Source of the DNA: Nocardia anaemiae NBRC 100462
Lineage (GTDB): Bacteria > Actinomycetota > Actinomycetes > Mycobacteriales > Mycobacteriaceae
Direction: 5' to 3'
Length of the DNA: 64,000 nt
NCBI RefSeq assembly: GCF_001612725.1
Contig: NZ_BDAZ01000004.1
Span: forward strand, 248,001-312,000
The notes beneath the pieces are model-generated. The model did not search any database. It was given only the letters and a program-made list of their open reading frames with translations, and had not been told where the DNA came from. Below, in pieces: positions 53,301-62,327 of this stretch (positions are counted from its first letter, which is position 1; each line of letters begins with the position of its first letter). The position numbers and the translations under genes were made by a program.

Positions 53301-53658
53301 TCGCCGCCTCCTAATGCGTGCGTGAATAAACGGCCGGGACGACCAGCTGGATCGTAACAATGTCGCCGTCGGCCACACAGGTATCGGCCCGGATTCCGAC
53401 AGCACACAATAAATCGGGTACTCCGATTGTGAGCTGGTCCGACTAGCGCGCGAAATCTCAGGTGGCACAAGGTTCTTCGGCTAAGGCGTTGGGTTAGTTC
53501 ACAGTCTAAGGGCCGCGATTTGACGTGATCTACAGAATGTCGCGGGCGCCCATCGCCACCTCGATAGACTCGGGCCCGGTTTGTCCACTGTGTTGGACTT
53601 CTTTATGCATATCGCCCTATTCGCGCGGCGACGAGTAGCCGTATTCGGGAGGAACTGC
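53301..53658. other. divergent promoter region of the MmpL and PKS genes
   Basis: These 358 bases contain the MmpL and PKS promoters. No clear -35/-10 pair was identified. An imperfect dyad around 53404-53432 (ACAA and TTGTG arms with a TCGG/CCGA core) might be a regulatory site. No gene is supported. Confidence 0.4.
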
Positions 53659-56600
53659 GTGTCGGATATCGCTATTGTTGGTATCGGCTGTCGATATGCG
53701 GGCGGAATCGATTCGCCCGATACATTCTGGAAATTCGTGGTCGATAAACGCGACGGTGTCATCGAGATTCCACGGGACCGGTGGGACTACCGCCGGTACT
53801 ACGATCCGGATCCGCGTACCCCTGGCCGCAGTTACACCAAGCACGGCGCCTTCATGACGATCGATCCATGGGAGTTCGACCCGGACTTCTTCGGCATTTC
53901 GCCGCGTGAGGCGACAGTGCTTGATCCACAGCAGCGTCTGATGCTGGAGGTGACCTGGGAGGCACTCGACGATGCCGGGATGGCGGGCCGGGCAGCGGGT
54001 GCGGCGGTCGGCGTCTACGTCGGCGGGTTCGTGGTGGACCAGTCGGTGATCGGCGTGGTGGGTCCGGCGCTGTTCCACACCGATATGCACACACCGGCCA
54101 GCGCGTCCTACACCATGCTGTCCAATCGAATCGCGTACGCGCTCAACCTGACCGGGCCCGCCTTGACCGTCGATACGGCGTGCTCATCGTCGCTGGTCGC
54201 CTTCCATCTGGCCTGCCAAGCGCTCGACAACGATGACTGCGCGGTGGCATTGGCCGGTGGTGTGAATGTGATGCTGCAGCCGGAGACATTCGTGCTGATG
54301 TGCAAGGGCAGCTTCCTGGCCGCCGACGGCCGCTGCAAATCCTTCGACGCCGCCGCCGACGGCTACGGCCGCGGCGAGGGCGCGGGCATGGTGGTGCTGA
54401 AGAAGCTCGACGATGCGGTGCGCGACGGTGACCGCATCTACGCGGTGGTCAAGGCCACAGGGTCCAATCAGGACGGCCGCACGACGGCCATCACCGTACC
54501 CAACGCCGATTCCCAAGAGGCACTGGCACGTTCGGTGCGCACGCGCGCCGGTCTGTCCCCGGACGACATCACCTACGTGGAGGCGCACGGAACCGGAACG
54601 CTGGTCGGCGACCCGGTCGAGTTGCGTGCACTTGGACACGCCTTCGGCGCTCCGGCGGGACGTTCGAGCATCCTCGGCGTCGGTTCGGTCAAGGCGACAC
54701 TCGGTCATACCGAGGCCGCCGCCGGAGTCGCGAGTGTGATCAAGGCCGCGTTGGCGATTCGGCATCGCACGATTCCGCCACAGGGCTGGCTGGACAAGGC
54801 CAATCCGGATATCCCGTTCGACGAATTGGGCTTGCGCGTGCAAGTGGACGCCGAAACGCTGCCGCCGGATTCCGCTCCGATGACGATCGCGGTCAACGGT
54901 TTCGGCTATGGCGGAACCAACGCCCACGCGATTCTGCAGGAGTACCGTGCGCAACCGGTGACACCGACCGCCGCGCCCGGACACCATCCGGGCATCCTGC
55001 CCATTTCGGCCCGCAGCACCGGAGCCGCCCGAGCCATCGCCGGGCGTTTCGCCGACATGATCAGCGCGGGTGCCGATCCGGACCACCTTGCCGAAGCGGC
55101 GTGGACGCGACTGGCCCACCATCAGTACCGCACCGGCGTGCTCGTCGGCGCGACCGATGACCTGGTCAGGGATCTGCGGCAGTTCGCGGCGGGCGAGGGC
55201 CGCGACGCGGTGCGCACCGTGGTGTCCCGAAATGACGAGCCGGTATTCGTATTCTCCGGCATGGGCCCGCAGTGGTGGGGTATGGCACGCGAATTGCTTT
55301 CCGCCGATGGCATATTCGCCGAGACCGCGCAACGGATCGATGCGGAGTTCCGAGCGGTCTCGGGCTGGTCCGTTATCGAGGAGCTGGTGCGGCCCGAGCA
55401 AGAGTCGCGTGTGACCAGCACCGAGGTGGCGCAACCGGCCAACTTCCTGGTGCAGGTCGCATTGGTGGCCGAGCTCGCGCGGTTCGGGATTTCGCCCGCC
55501 GCCGTGGTCGGTCACAGTGTGGGCGAGGTGTCGGCGGCGTATGTGAGCGGGATGCTGACACTGCCGGAGGCGGTACGGGTGGCTTATCACCGAGCCCGAT
55601 TGCAGGCGAGCACCGCCGGATCGGGCGGCATGCTGGCGGTCGGGCTCACGCCGGACCGGGCCCGCGAACTGGTCGGTGACGATCCGCGGGTGGATATCGC
55701 GGCGATCAACAGCGGAAACTCTCTCACCCTGTCCGGTGATGTCGACCGTTTGGACGAGATCGCCGAAAAGCTCACCGAGGACGGGGCTTTCGCGCGACGG
55801 CTGCGGGTGGAAGTGCCGTATCACAGCCGGTTGATGGATCCGATCCTGGATGAGCTGCGCGCCGAACTCGCGGATCTGTCGCCGCGTCCGCCGCGCGTAC
55901 CACTGTATTCGACCGTGACCGGCGATCTCGTCACCGATGCCGACTGGGATGCCGAGTACTGGTGCGCGAATGTCCGTCAGCCGGTGCGGTTCTTCGATGC
56001 CATCACCAAGGTGATCGCCGCGGGCAGTCGGGTATTCCTGGAGGTCGGGCCGCATCCGGTGCTGTCGGGCAATATTCGCGAGGCCCTGCTCGACGCTGAC
56101 GTGCACGGCACCACGGTGGCAACACTCGACCGAAAGCAGCCGGACTCGGCGAGCATTCGACGCACCCTGATCGGCCTCTACGGTGCCGGTGTGCTGAACC
56201 AGGAGGTGCTGTTCCCCGCCGACCGTCCCGCCACCGCACACCTGCCGCTCCCCCGCTACCCCTGGCAGCGGACTCGATTGCATTCGACGCTACCGCTTTT
56301 CGAACAGGCCAGGCTCGGAACACCGGACACCTACGCAATGCTCGGCGACCCTGATGTCGAAGGCCGATCGGACTGGCTGTTGCAGGTCGGTTCCGAATTG
56401 CTGCCCTGGTTGGCCCATCATGTGGTCAACGGGGTGCGGATCATGCCGGGCGCGGCATATCTGGATGCCGCGCTCAGTGCGACGGCGACGCGGCTGGGTA
56501 TCAAACGAGTTGCGCTGGAACAGGTTCGGTTCGTCGCGCCGCTGATCATGGGCGCACCGGACGTGCCGCTCATGGCGTTGAGCGTCGAGGAGTCGAGCGG

Positions 56601-59600
56601 CAGGTTCCTGATCAGATCGCGCAATGCCACCGGGACGGCGTGGACCGTGCACTCGTTCGGCCGGACGCTGACCGGCAGCCACGCGCCGATGAAAGCGACC
56701 GTGCCCACCATCGATGTCGGTATCGATATCGATCCGGCGATGTTCTACTCCGGTTTGGCGGCGGCGGGCTTGCAGTACGGCCCAGCCTTCCAGCGGGTGA
56801 CATCGGTGCGGGTCGGCGAGGATACAGTGGTGGCGACGGTCGACGGCACGATCGCCGCGGACTCCGGACATCTCGCGCATCCGGCGGTGGTCGATGCCGC
56901 GATGCAGACCGCGGCGCTGCTGTTCGCCGACGAGCGGATCAAGGAGGGCATCCTGGTGCCCGTCGGCGTGGCGGCGGTCCGATTGCTCGCGCCGATTCCC
57001 GACCGGATCACCGTGGTCGCGCGCCGCGATCCGCGGGCGCGGCTGCGCGCCGATGTGGACCTGCTCGACGCCGAGGAGAATCTGGTGCTGCGGTTGACCG
57101 GACTGCAGATCGGGGCGCTGAAACCGGGCGACGATCCGCTGCACCGCATGGCCGATTTCTTCTACGCCGACACCATGGAACAGCGCGATCCCATCGATCC
57201 GGCCGCATTGGGCGATACCGGTCCGGTCGCCACCGTGGTTATCGCGCTCGGAAAGAGTGGCCGCGCTGAGCAATTGGCCGAAGCGATCCCGGAATCGCGG
57301 CTGTTCGTCGCCAATCCGGCCGGGCCGGAACTGGCGACGGAACTGGTCACGCACCTGCTGGCCGCGCGGACGCAGGACGTGCGGCGACTGCACGTCTGCG
57401 TCGTCGTCGGCACCGTCGAGGACGATCTGGCAGACTTGTGGACGCTGAAGCGGATCGCCGTCGCCGTGCACGAATTCGCCAACCCGCCGTCCGCCGACGG
57501 CACGCCGCAGACGGTCTTCGGCGACGGCTCGGCCCACGTCACCCTGGTGACCGAGCGCGCATTCACCCTGCCGGGCAGTGCGATCGCGCCGGATTCCCGG
57601 CAGGCCGCACTGGCCGGGGCGCGGCGAGTGCTGTTGAACGAGCAGACGCCGCTGCGGTGGCGGCTCATCGACGTCGAGCCCGATACCAGCATTGCCGAAC
57701 TGCTCGCGGAATTGGCGGTGCCCGGGGCGTTTTCGTACGACAACTCCGATGAGGTGCTGCTTCGCGACGGCAAGCGCTGGGTGCCCGTGGTGACCAAACC
57801 GCTGCCCGAGCGTCTCGAGGCACTGGATACGTCGGAGCCGCTGACCGACCCGGAGGCCAATTTCGAGCTGGAACTCCCCCGAACCCGGCTGCTGTCGGCG
57901 CTGGCCTGGCGGCAGTGCCCGCGCCCGGAACCGGGTCCCGATCAGGTCGAGGTCCGCATGCAGGTCATCGGGCTGAATTACAAGGATCCGCTCAAGGTCA
58001 TCGGGCTGCTCGGCGAAAGAGAATTGGCACCAACGTATTTCGGCACTGTACCGGGTATGGAGGGTGTCGGCACCGTGGTGCGGGTCGGTGCCGAGGTCGA
58101 GGGCGTCGCCGTGGGCGACCTGGTCGCGGTCGCGGCCAAGGGCATGATGCGGCGCTTCGCCATTGTCGATCGGCAGCTGGCCATCCCGCTGCCGCCCGAT
58201 GCCGATCCGGCATACTGCACCAGCACAATCGCTTTCGGTACCGCCGAATACGCACTACTGGATCTGGCCCGATTGGAGCCGGGTGAGACGGTGCTGATCC
58301 ACGGTGCGGCCGGTGGCGTCGGCACGGCGGCCATTCAGGTCGCCAAGGCGCTGGGCGCGCGGATCATCGGGACGGCGAGTTCCGATGAGCGCCGGGCACA
58401 TATCCTCGCCCTGGGCGCCGATCACGCGATCAATTCACGCTCGCTCGACTTCGTCGACGATGTATTGGCCCTGACCGACGGCAAGGGCGCCGAGGTCGTG
58501 CTCAGCAGCGCGCCCGGGGAGATCCTGCGCCAGAACTTCAATGCCGTCGCCGAATTCGGGCGCATCGTCGAGGTCGGCAAGGCCGATATCTACACCGGCG
58601 GGCTGCTGGAGCTGGCCAATTTCGACAAGAACGTGGCCTATTACTCGATGGACCTGGACCGGCTGGTGGCGGTCCGTCCGCAGCGGCTGGCAAAACTGCT
58701 CGAGCGGGTGTACGAGAAGGTCCTCGCGGAGATCTACCGGCCGCTGCCGTACCAGATGTTCGAGACCGAGGAGGTGGGCAAGGCCTTCGAGGAGACCATA
58801 CGATCGACCCGGCTCGCCCGGATCGCACTGCGCATGGATTCTCCGGAGCCGCCGGTCCGGCCGTACCTGCCCGAGATCGAGATCCATTCCGAAGCAACCT
58901 ATCTCGTCACGGGTGGCTTCGGCGGATTCGGGATGGCGACCGGCCGCTGGCTGGTACTGCGCGGCGCCCGCAGACTGGTACTGCTCGGCCGCGGCGGTGC
59001 GAGCAGCGAGGAGGCGCGCCGACAGCTCGAGGCCTGGCGCACGGTCGGCATCGAGGTGATCGAGGAACTGGTCGATGTCACCGCCGCCGATGCGGTCGCC
59101 GATGTCGTGGCCCGCGCCCACAGCGCCGAGCACCCGCTGCGCGGCATCTTCCACGCGGCCGGATCGGTGGCCGACAACCGACTCGACCAGATGGAATACG
59201 AACAATTGGCCAAGGTGTACCTGCCGAAGGTGCACGGTGCGCGCGCACTGCATCGCGCGGTCACCGATGCCGGTATCCAGCTGGATATGTTCGTGCTCTA
59301 TTCCTCCGGCGGCTCGATGTACGGAATCTACGGCCAGTACAACTATTGCGCGGCCAATGTCGCGGTCGAGGCGCTGGCCGAAGAATGGTCCAGAGCGGGC
59401 GAGCGGGCGCTGTGCGTCGGATGGGGCCACCTGTCGGGAGCGACCGGTGGGATGGCCGCCGACGAAACGGCCGTCAAATACCTCGACCTGGTCGGCTTCG
59501 GACCGATCGATATGGCCGATGCCACCGCCTATTTGGAGCAGACACTGCGCCTGGGCGAAACGCGGGCGGCGATCATCCCCACCGACTGGGCCAAGCTCAC

Positions 59601-60093
59601 CGGCACCTTCCCGCAGCTGACCCGCACCGGCCGGACCATCGAACTGGCCAAGGCCTCCGCCAAGGACACCTCCGAACTGGCGCGGCTGCGGTCCGAACTG
59701 GTCGAGATGGACGAAAGCAAGCGCGGACCGTTCATCGCCCGCAAGATGGCCGAGGAACTCGCCGTCGTCATGGGCGTGCCGGTGGATTCGATCGATATGA
59801 CGGTGCCGGTGCCCGAGCTCGGGCTGGATTCGCTGATGGCGGTCGAATTGGGCGCGCGCGTCACCAAAACCCTCGGCATCGACCTCATGTCGATGCAGAT
59901 GGGTCGATCGTTCAGCCTGGAACAGGCCGGTCCGAAGGTTGCCGAATTGATTCTGGCCGCCGAACCCGGTCAGTCACAACCGATTTCGGACCCGGTAGTC
60001 ACGACGGCCGCGACCAATGGGTCGGCACACAACACCGGGAACGGGTCGACACCGAAAGGCGCCGTGACACCGATCGCCGTACCGCAGCACTGA
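53659..60093 (+). CDS. Mas-like reducing type I polyketide synthase, KS-AT-DH-ER-KR-ACP
   Basis: A 2144-residue single-module PKS in the domain order of mycobacterial Mas and Pks2. The start is GTG 53659 behind GGGAGGAAC. KS (about 1-420): Cys175 in DTACSSS, His310 in HGTGT, His350 in GHTE. AT (about 525-840): Ser620 in GHSVGE, with the specificity-region motif VPYHS (721-723) rather than YASH or HAFH. DH (about 885-1170): H921..G925..P930 motif and Asp1079. ER: NYKD at 1440-1443, HGAAGGVG at 1548-1555. KR: TGGFGGFG near 1751, Ser1883, Tyr1896, Asn1900. ACP: Ser2058 in GLDSL. All domains look active, so fully reduced chains by iteration are likely. No thioesterase, so the chain is probably passed to the PapA protein directly. 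No FAAL loader is nearby. Confidence 0.93.
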   Translation: MSDIAIVGIGCRYAGGIDSPDTFWKFVVDKRDGVIEIPRDRWDYRRYYDPDPRTPGRSYTKHGAFMTIDPWEFDPDFFGISPREATVLDPQQRLMLEVTWEALDDAGMAGRAAGAAVGVYVGGFVVDQSVIGVVGPALFHTDMHTPASASYTMLSNRIAYALNLTGPALTVDTACSSSLVAFHLACQALDNDDCAVALAGGVNVMLQPETFVLMCKGSFLAADGRCKSFDAAADGYGRGEGAGMVVLKKLDDAVRDGDRIYAVVKATGSNQDGRTTAITVPNADSQEALARSVRTRAGLSPDDITYVEAHGTGTLVGDPVELRALGHAFGAPAGRSSILGVGSVKATLGHTEAAAGVASVIKAALAIRHRTIPPQGWLDKANPDIPFDELGLRVQVDAETLPPDSAPMTIAVNGFGYGGTNAHAILQEYRAQPVTPTAAPGHHPGILPISARSTGAARAIAGRFADMISAGADPDHLAEAAWTRLAHHQYRTGVLVGATDDLVRDLRQFAAGEGRDAVRTVVSRNDEPVFVFSGMGPQWWGMARELLSADGIFAETAQRIDAEFRAVSGWSVIEELVRPEQESRVTSTEVAQPANFLVQVALVAELARFGISPAAVVGHSVGEVSAAYVSGMLTLPEAVRVAYHRARLQASTAGSGGMLAVGLTPDRARELVGDDPRVDIAAINSGNSLTLSGDVDRLDEIAEKLTEDGAFARRLRVEVPYHSRLMDPILDELRAELADLSPRPPRVPLYSTVTGDLVTDADWDAEYWCANVRQPVRFFDAITKVIAAGSRVFLEVGPHPVLSGNIREALLDADVHGTTVATLDRKQPDSASIRRTLIGLYGAGVLNQEVLFPADRPATAHLPLPRYPWQRTRLHSTLPLFEQARLGTPDTYAMLGDPDVEGRSDWLLQVGSELLPWLAHHVVNGVRIMPGAAYLDAALSATATRLGIKRVALEQVRFVAPLIMGAPDVPLMALSVEESSGRFLIRSRNATGTAWTVHSFGRTLTGSHAPMKATVPTIDVGIDIDPAMFYSGLAAAGLQYGPAFQRVTSVRVGEDTVVATVDGTIAADSGHLAHPAVVDAAMQTAALLFADERIKEGILVPVGVAAVRLLAPIPDRITVVARRDPRARLRADVDLLDAEENLVLRLTGLQIGALKPGDDPLHRMADFFYADTMEQRDPIDPAALGDTGPVATVVIALGKSGRAEQLAEAIPESRLFVANPAGPELATELVTHLLAARTQDVRRLHVCVVVGTVEDDLADLWTLKRIAVAVHEFANPPSADGTPQTVFGDGSAHVTLVTERAFTLPGSAIAPDSRQAALAGARRVLLNEQTPLRWRLIDVEPDTSIAELLAELAVPGAFSYDNSDEVLLRDGKRWVPVVTKPLPERLEALDTSEPLTDPEANFELELPRTRLLSALAWRQCPRPEPGPDQVEVRMQVIGLNYKDPLKVIGLLGERELAPTYFGTVPGMEGVGTVVRVGAEVEGVAVGDLVAVAAKGMMRRFAIVDRQLAIPLPPDADPAYCTSTIAFGTAEYALLDLARLEPGETVLIHGAAGGVGTAAIQVAKALGARIIGTASSDERRAHILALGADHAINSRSLDFVDDVLALTDGKGAEVVLSSAPGEILRQNFNAVAEFGRIVEVGKADIYTGGLLELANFDKNVAYYSMDLDRLVAVRPQRLAKLLERVYEKVLAEIYRPLPYQMFETEEVGKAFEETIRSTRLARIALRMDSPEPPVRPYLPEIEIHSEATYLVTGGFGGFGMATGRWLVLRGARRLVLLGRGGASSEEARRQLEAWRTVGIEVIEELVDVTAADAVADVVARAHSAEHPLRGIFHAAGSVADNRLDQMEYEQLAKVYLPKVHGARALHRAVTDAGIQLDMFVLYSSGGSMYGIYGQYNYCAANVAVEALAEEWSRAGERALCVGWGHLSGATGGMAADETAVKYLDLVGFGPIDMADATAYLEQTLRLGETRAAIIPTDWAKLTGTFPQLTRTGRTIELAKASAKDTSELARLRSELVEMDESKRGPFIARKMAEELAVVMGVPVDSIDMTVPVPELGLDSLMAVELGARVTKTLGIDLMSMQMGRSFSLEQAGPKVAELILAAEPGQSQPISDPVVTTAATNGSAHNTGNGSTPKGAVTPIAVPQH

Positions 60094-60123
60094 CCGCCCT
60101 CATCGACGAATCGAGGTATCGCC

Positions 60124-61515
60124 GTGGTCGATTTCGGCCTTATCGACGAATGGAACCCGGCCCCGGGGCGGCTGATCACCTGGGTTGCCGCACCGGAATC
60201 GGTGGCTCGGGCCGCCAAGGCACGCGTACATCCCGCACCACCGTCCCATCAACAGGAACAGTATCTGCGCCTCGCAGATCGGCACGCCGCCGCCGACTTC
60301 CGGTACTCCGGCCTGTGTCTGGTCACGGCCGAGATACCGACCGGCGATCTCGGCCTGGATGCGATGACCCGCGTCATCAATGCATTCCTCTTGCGCCACG
60401 ACACCTTTCGGACCTGGTTCGCCATCGATTCCGGTGGCACGGTCCGGCGACACCTCGTCGCACCGGATGTGGTCGATTTCGTTCCGATCGATTACGGCCG
60501 TCTCGATGACGCCGAAGCCATCCGTGAGCATGTGCAGAAGACCACTCCCGGCCCGTTCCAATGGGATTGCTTCACCGTCGGCGCGATCGAGCACGGTGAA
60601 TCGACCACGGTCTACCTGGCGGTCGACCATCTGCACACCGACGGGCTCGGACAATACCTGTCCTGCTTCGACCTTGCCCACCTCTACGCCCAGCAGATCT
60701 GGTCGGACGTCGAGGACTTGCCCCCGGCGGCGAGCTATCTCGACTACTGCGCCACCGAACGCGAGTACACCGGCGCGATGACCCTCGCCTCGCACGGCGT
60801 CCGCAAATGGCTGGAACTGATCCGCGGCAATGACGGCGAATTGCCCTCGTTCCCTTTGGATCTCGGTAAGCGCACCGATGGTTACAACCGCAGTGCCCAT
60901 CGCAGCATTACCTTGATGGACGAGGACGACGCACGTCGATTCGAAAAGGTCTGTCGTGACAACGATGCCGAATTCGTCGGTGGTGTCTTCGCTGCGGCGG
61001 CGCTTGCCGAGCGCGAACTCGTCGACAGCGACTACTACTTCGGCATGACACCGATCAGCACCCGCACATCTGCGGCGGAACGTGCCTCGGTCGGCTGGTA
61101 TGTATCCCTCGTCCCGGTGGCCTTCCCGATCGGCACCACCAGCTTCGCTCGCGCCGTGACGATCGCACAACGGGCCTATGAGAACGGTATTCGACTGGCC
61201 CCCACGTCATTCCACCGTGTGCTGGAATTACTGCCCGCCGATACCGATATCAAGGCCGGGCCGGGTTGGTCGACGCCGATGATCTCGTATGTGGACGCGC
61301 GCGACTTTATCGGACACGAGTTCTTCGGCGAGGTGCGCGGGGGCGTGTATGCCAATCGCGCGGCCTCCGAGGAGGTTCTGGTGTGGGTCAACCGACTGCC
61401 GCAGGGGACATCGTTGAGTGTCATCTATCCCGATACACCGGTGGCGCACCAATCCGTAAATCGCTATGTGTCGGCGATGCGGGCGGTGTTCATGTCGGTC
61501 GTCGGAACTACGTGA
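60124..61515 (+). CDS. PapA-type acyltransferase (condensation-domain fold)
   Basis: A 463-residue acyltransferase of the polyketide-associated protein type. The active motif reads VDHLHTDGLG, so His169 is kept in place of the second His of HHxxxDG, but the first His is Asp. Other blocks are PPSHQQEQYLRLADRH near residue 40, FRTWFAIDSGGTV, and HRVLELLPADTDIKAGPGWS. The GTG at 60124 is 30 bases after the PKS stop, so cotranscription and direct transfer of the PKS acyl chain are expected. Acceptor unknown: trehalose, a diol, a glycolipid or an amine. The 3' end overlaps the next convergent gene by 8 bases. Confidence 0.88.
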   Translation: MVDFGLIDEWNPAPGRLITWVAAPESVARAAKARVHPAPPSHQQEQYLRLADRHAAADFRYSGLCLVTAEIPTGDLGLDAMTRVINAFLLRHDTFRTWFAIDSGGTVRRHLVAPDVVDFVPIDYGRLDDAEAIREHVQKTTPGPFQWDCFTVGAIEHGESTTVYLAVDHLHTDGLGQYLSCFDLAHLYAQQIWSDVEDLPPAASYLDYCATEREYTGAMTLASHGVRKWLELIRGNDGELPSFPLDLGKRTDGYNRSAHRSITLMDEDDARRFEKVCRDNDAEFVGGVFAAAALAERELVDSDYYFGMTPISTRTSAAERASVGWYVSLVPVAFPIGTTSFARAVTIAQRAYENGIRLAPTSFHRVLELLPADTDIKAGPGWSTPMISYVDARDFIGHEFFGEVRGGVYANRAASEEVLVWVNRLPQGTSLSVIYPDTPVAHQSVNRYVSAMRAVFMSVVGTT

Positions 61516-62191
61516 CCAATTCCATCAGCCCTCGCGGATCGGAAGGCATGACCTCGGTCGGGAAGCTGAATCGCACCAGCCGATGTGGCGGTGCCACGTC
61601 GAAGTGCGCGACGGATGACGGTATGAGACCGCCGATCACCTTGTCCAAGAAGCTGTTCATATGCGCGAAGCCGGGCCGCAGGTGGACCGGCCAGCTGCTC
61701 AGGCGTCCGGCGGGCACCTCGACGGTCGCCTGCCTAGCCACCCGTGCCGTCAGCGGCCAATGCACCGAGAAGGCCAGCCACATATCCAGCGATTCCACCG
61801 CGCCCTCGGTGAAATCAAGGCCGCGCAGCAGTGTCAGACCGCCGATGAGCGGCATGACATTCGATGGGAAAGGCGCTACGCCGCTGCCGAACTGGAGGTG
61901 GGTGGTGTCGACGAAATGCGCCTCCTCGCGCGAGACGACCATATCGCCGGAACGTGTTTCGGCGCGATAGTCGTGCGCGCGCAGCCAGCCGTCGACCCGC
62001 TGGAAGCGCTGTTCGATCCGGATCGTCGGATCCCCGTCACCCGGGCGCATTTCGACGGTCGAGCGATAACCGTCGTCCTCGTGCGCCACCACACTGGTCA
62101 CCTCGAATCGGTGTGGCTGATCCGCGATGCCGACGGTGTACACGGATTTCTCACCGTCCGGAATACCGGGATCACGGAACGCAGTGCGCAC
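61508..62191 (-). CDS. uncharacterised beta-rich protein, DUF3108-like
   Basis: A 227-residue protein with no signal peptide or membrane helix, made mainly of beta strands by pattern (VYTVGIADQPHRFEVTSVVA, TVEMRPGDGDPTIRIEQRFQ, HDYRAETRSGDMVVSREEAH). It looks like a lipid-binding barrel of the DUF3108 sort, but this is an impression. GTG 62191 is preceded by GGAGGAC. It follows the antigen-85-like gene on the same strand by 136 bases and may be expressed with it. An AAATGT/ACATTT palindrome lies upstream. Being conserved beside a PKS/acyltransferase pair would suggest a role in lipid handling; not established. Confidence 0.6.
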   Translation of the reverse strand: MRTAFRDPGIPDGEKSVYTVGIADQPHRFEVTSVVAHEDDGYRSTVEMRPGDGDPTIRIEQRFQRVDGWLRAHDYRAETRSGDMVVSREEAHFVDTTHLQFGSGVAPFPSNVMPLIGGLTLLRGLDFTEGAVESLDMWLAFSVHWPLTARVARQATVEVPAGRLSSWPVHLRPGFAHMNSFLDKVIGGLIPSSVAHFDVAPPHRLVRFSFPTEVMPSDPRGLMELVT

Positions 62192-62282
62192 AAGTCCTCC
62201 GATCGGCGACGATATGGATGATATTCAAATCGCTTGCGGCAGTGGGGAACCAGCGAAATCGTCATGCCTGCGACTATTCACA

Positions 62283-62296
62283 AAATGTCCACATTT
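62283..62296. promoter_or_regulatory. AAATGTCCACATTT palindrome upstream of the DUF3108-like gene
   Basis: Six-base perfect arms around CC, about 90 bases before the gene start, in a short AT-richer stretch. Possible operator. Confidence 0.4.
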
Positions 62297-62327
62297 CAGA
62301 CAGTGTTCCGCACACAATGTTGCTCGT

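Noticed and set aside
54184..56283. 699-codon open frame antisense to the PKS
   Set aside because: A shadow of high-GC coding sequence: it lies fully inside the PKS gene, lacks motifs and has Arg/His-rich low-quality composition.
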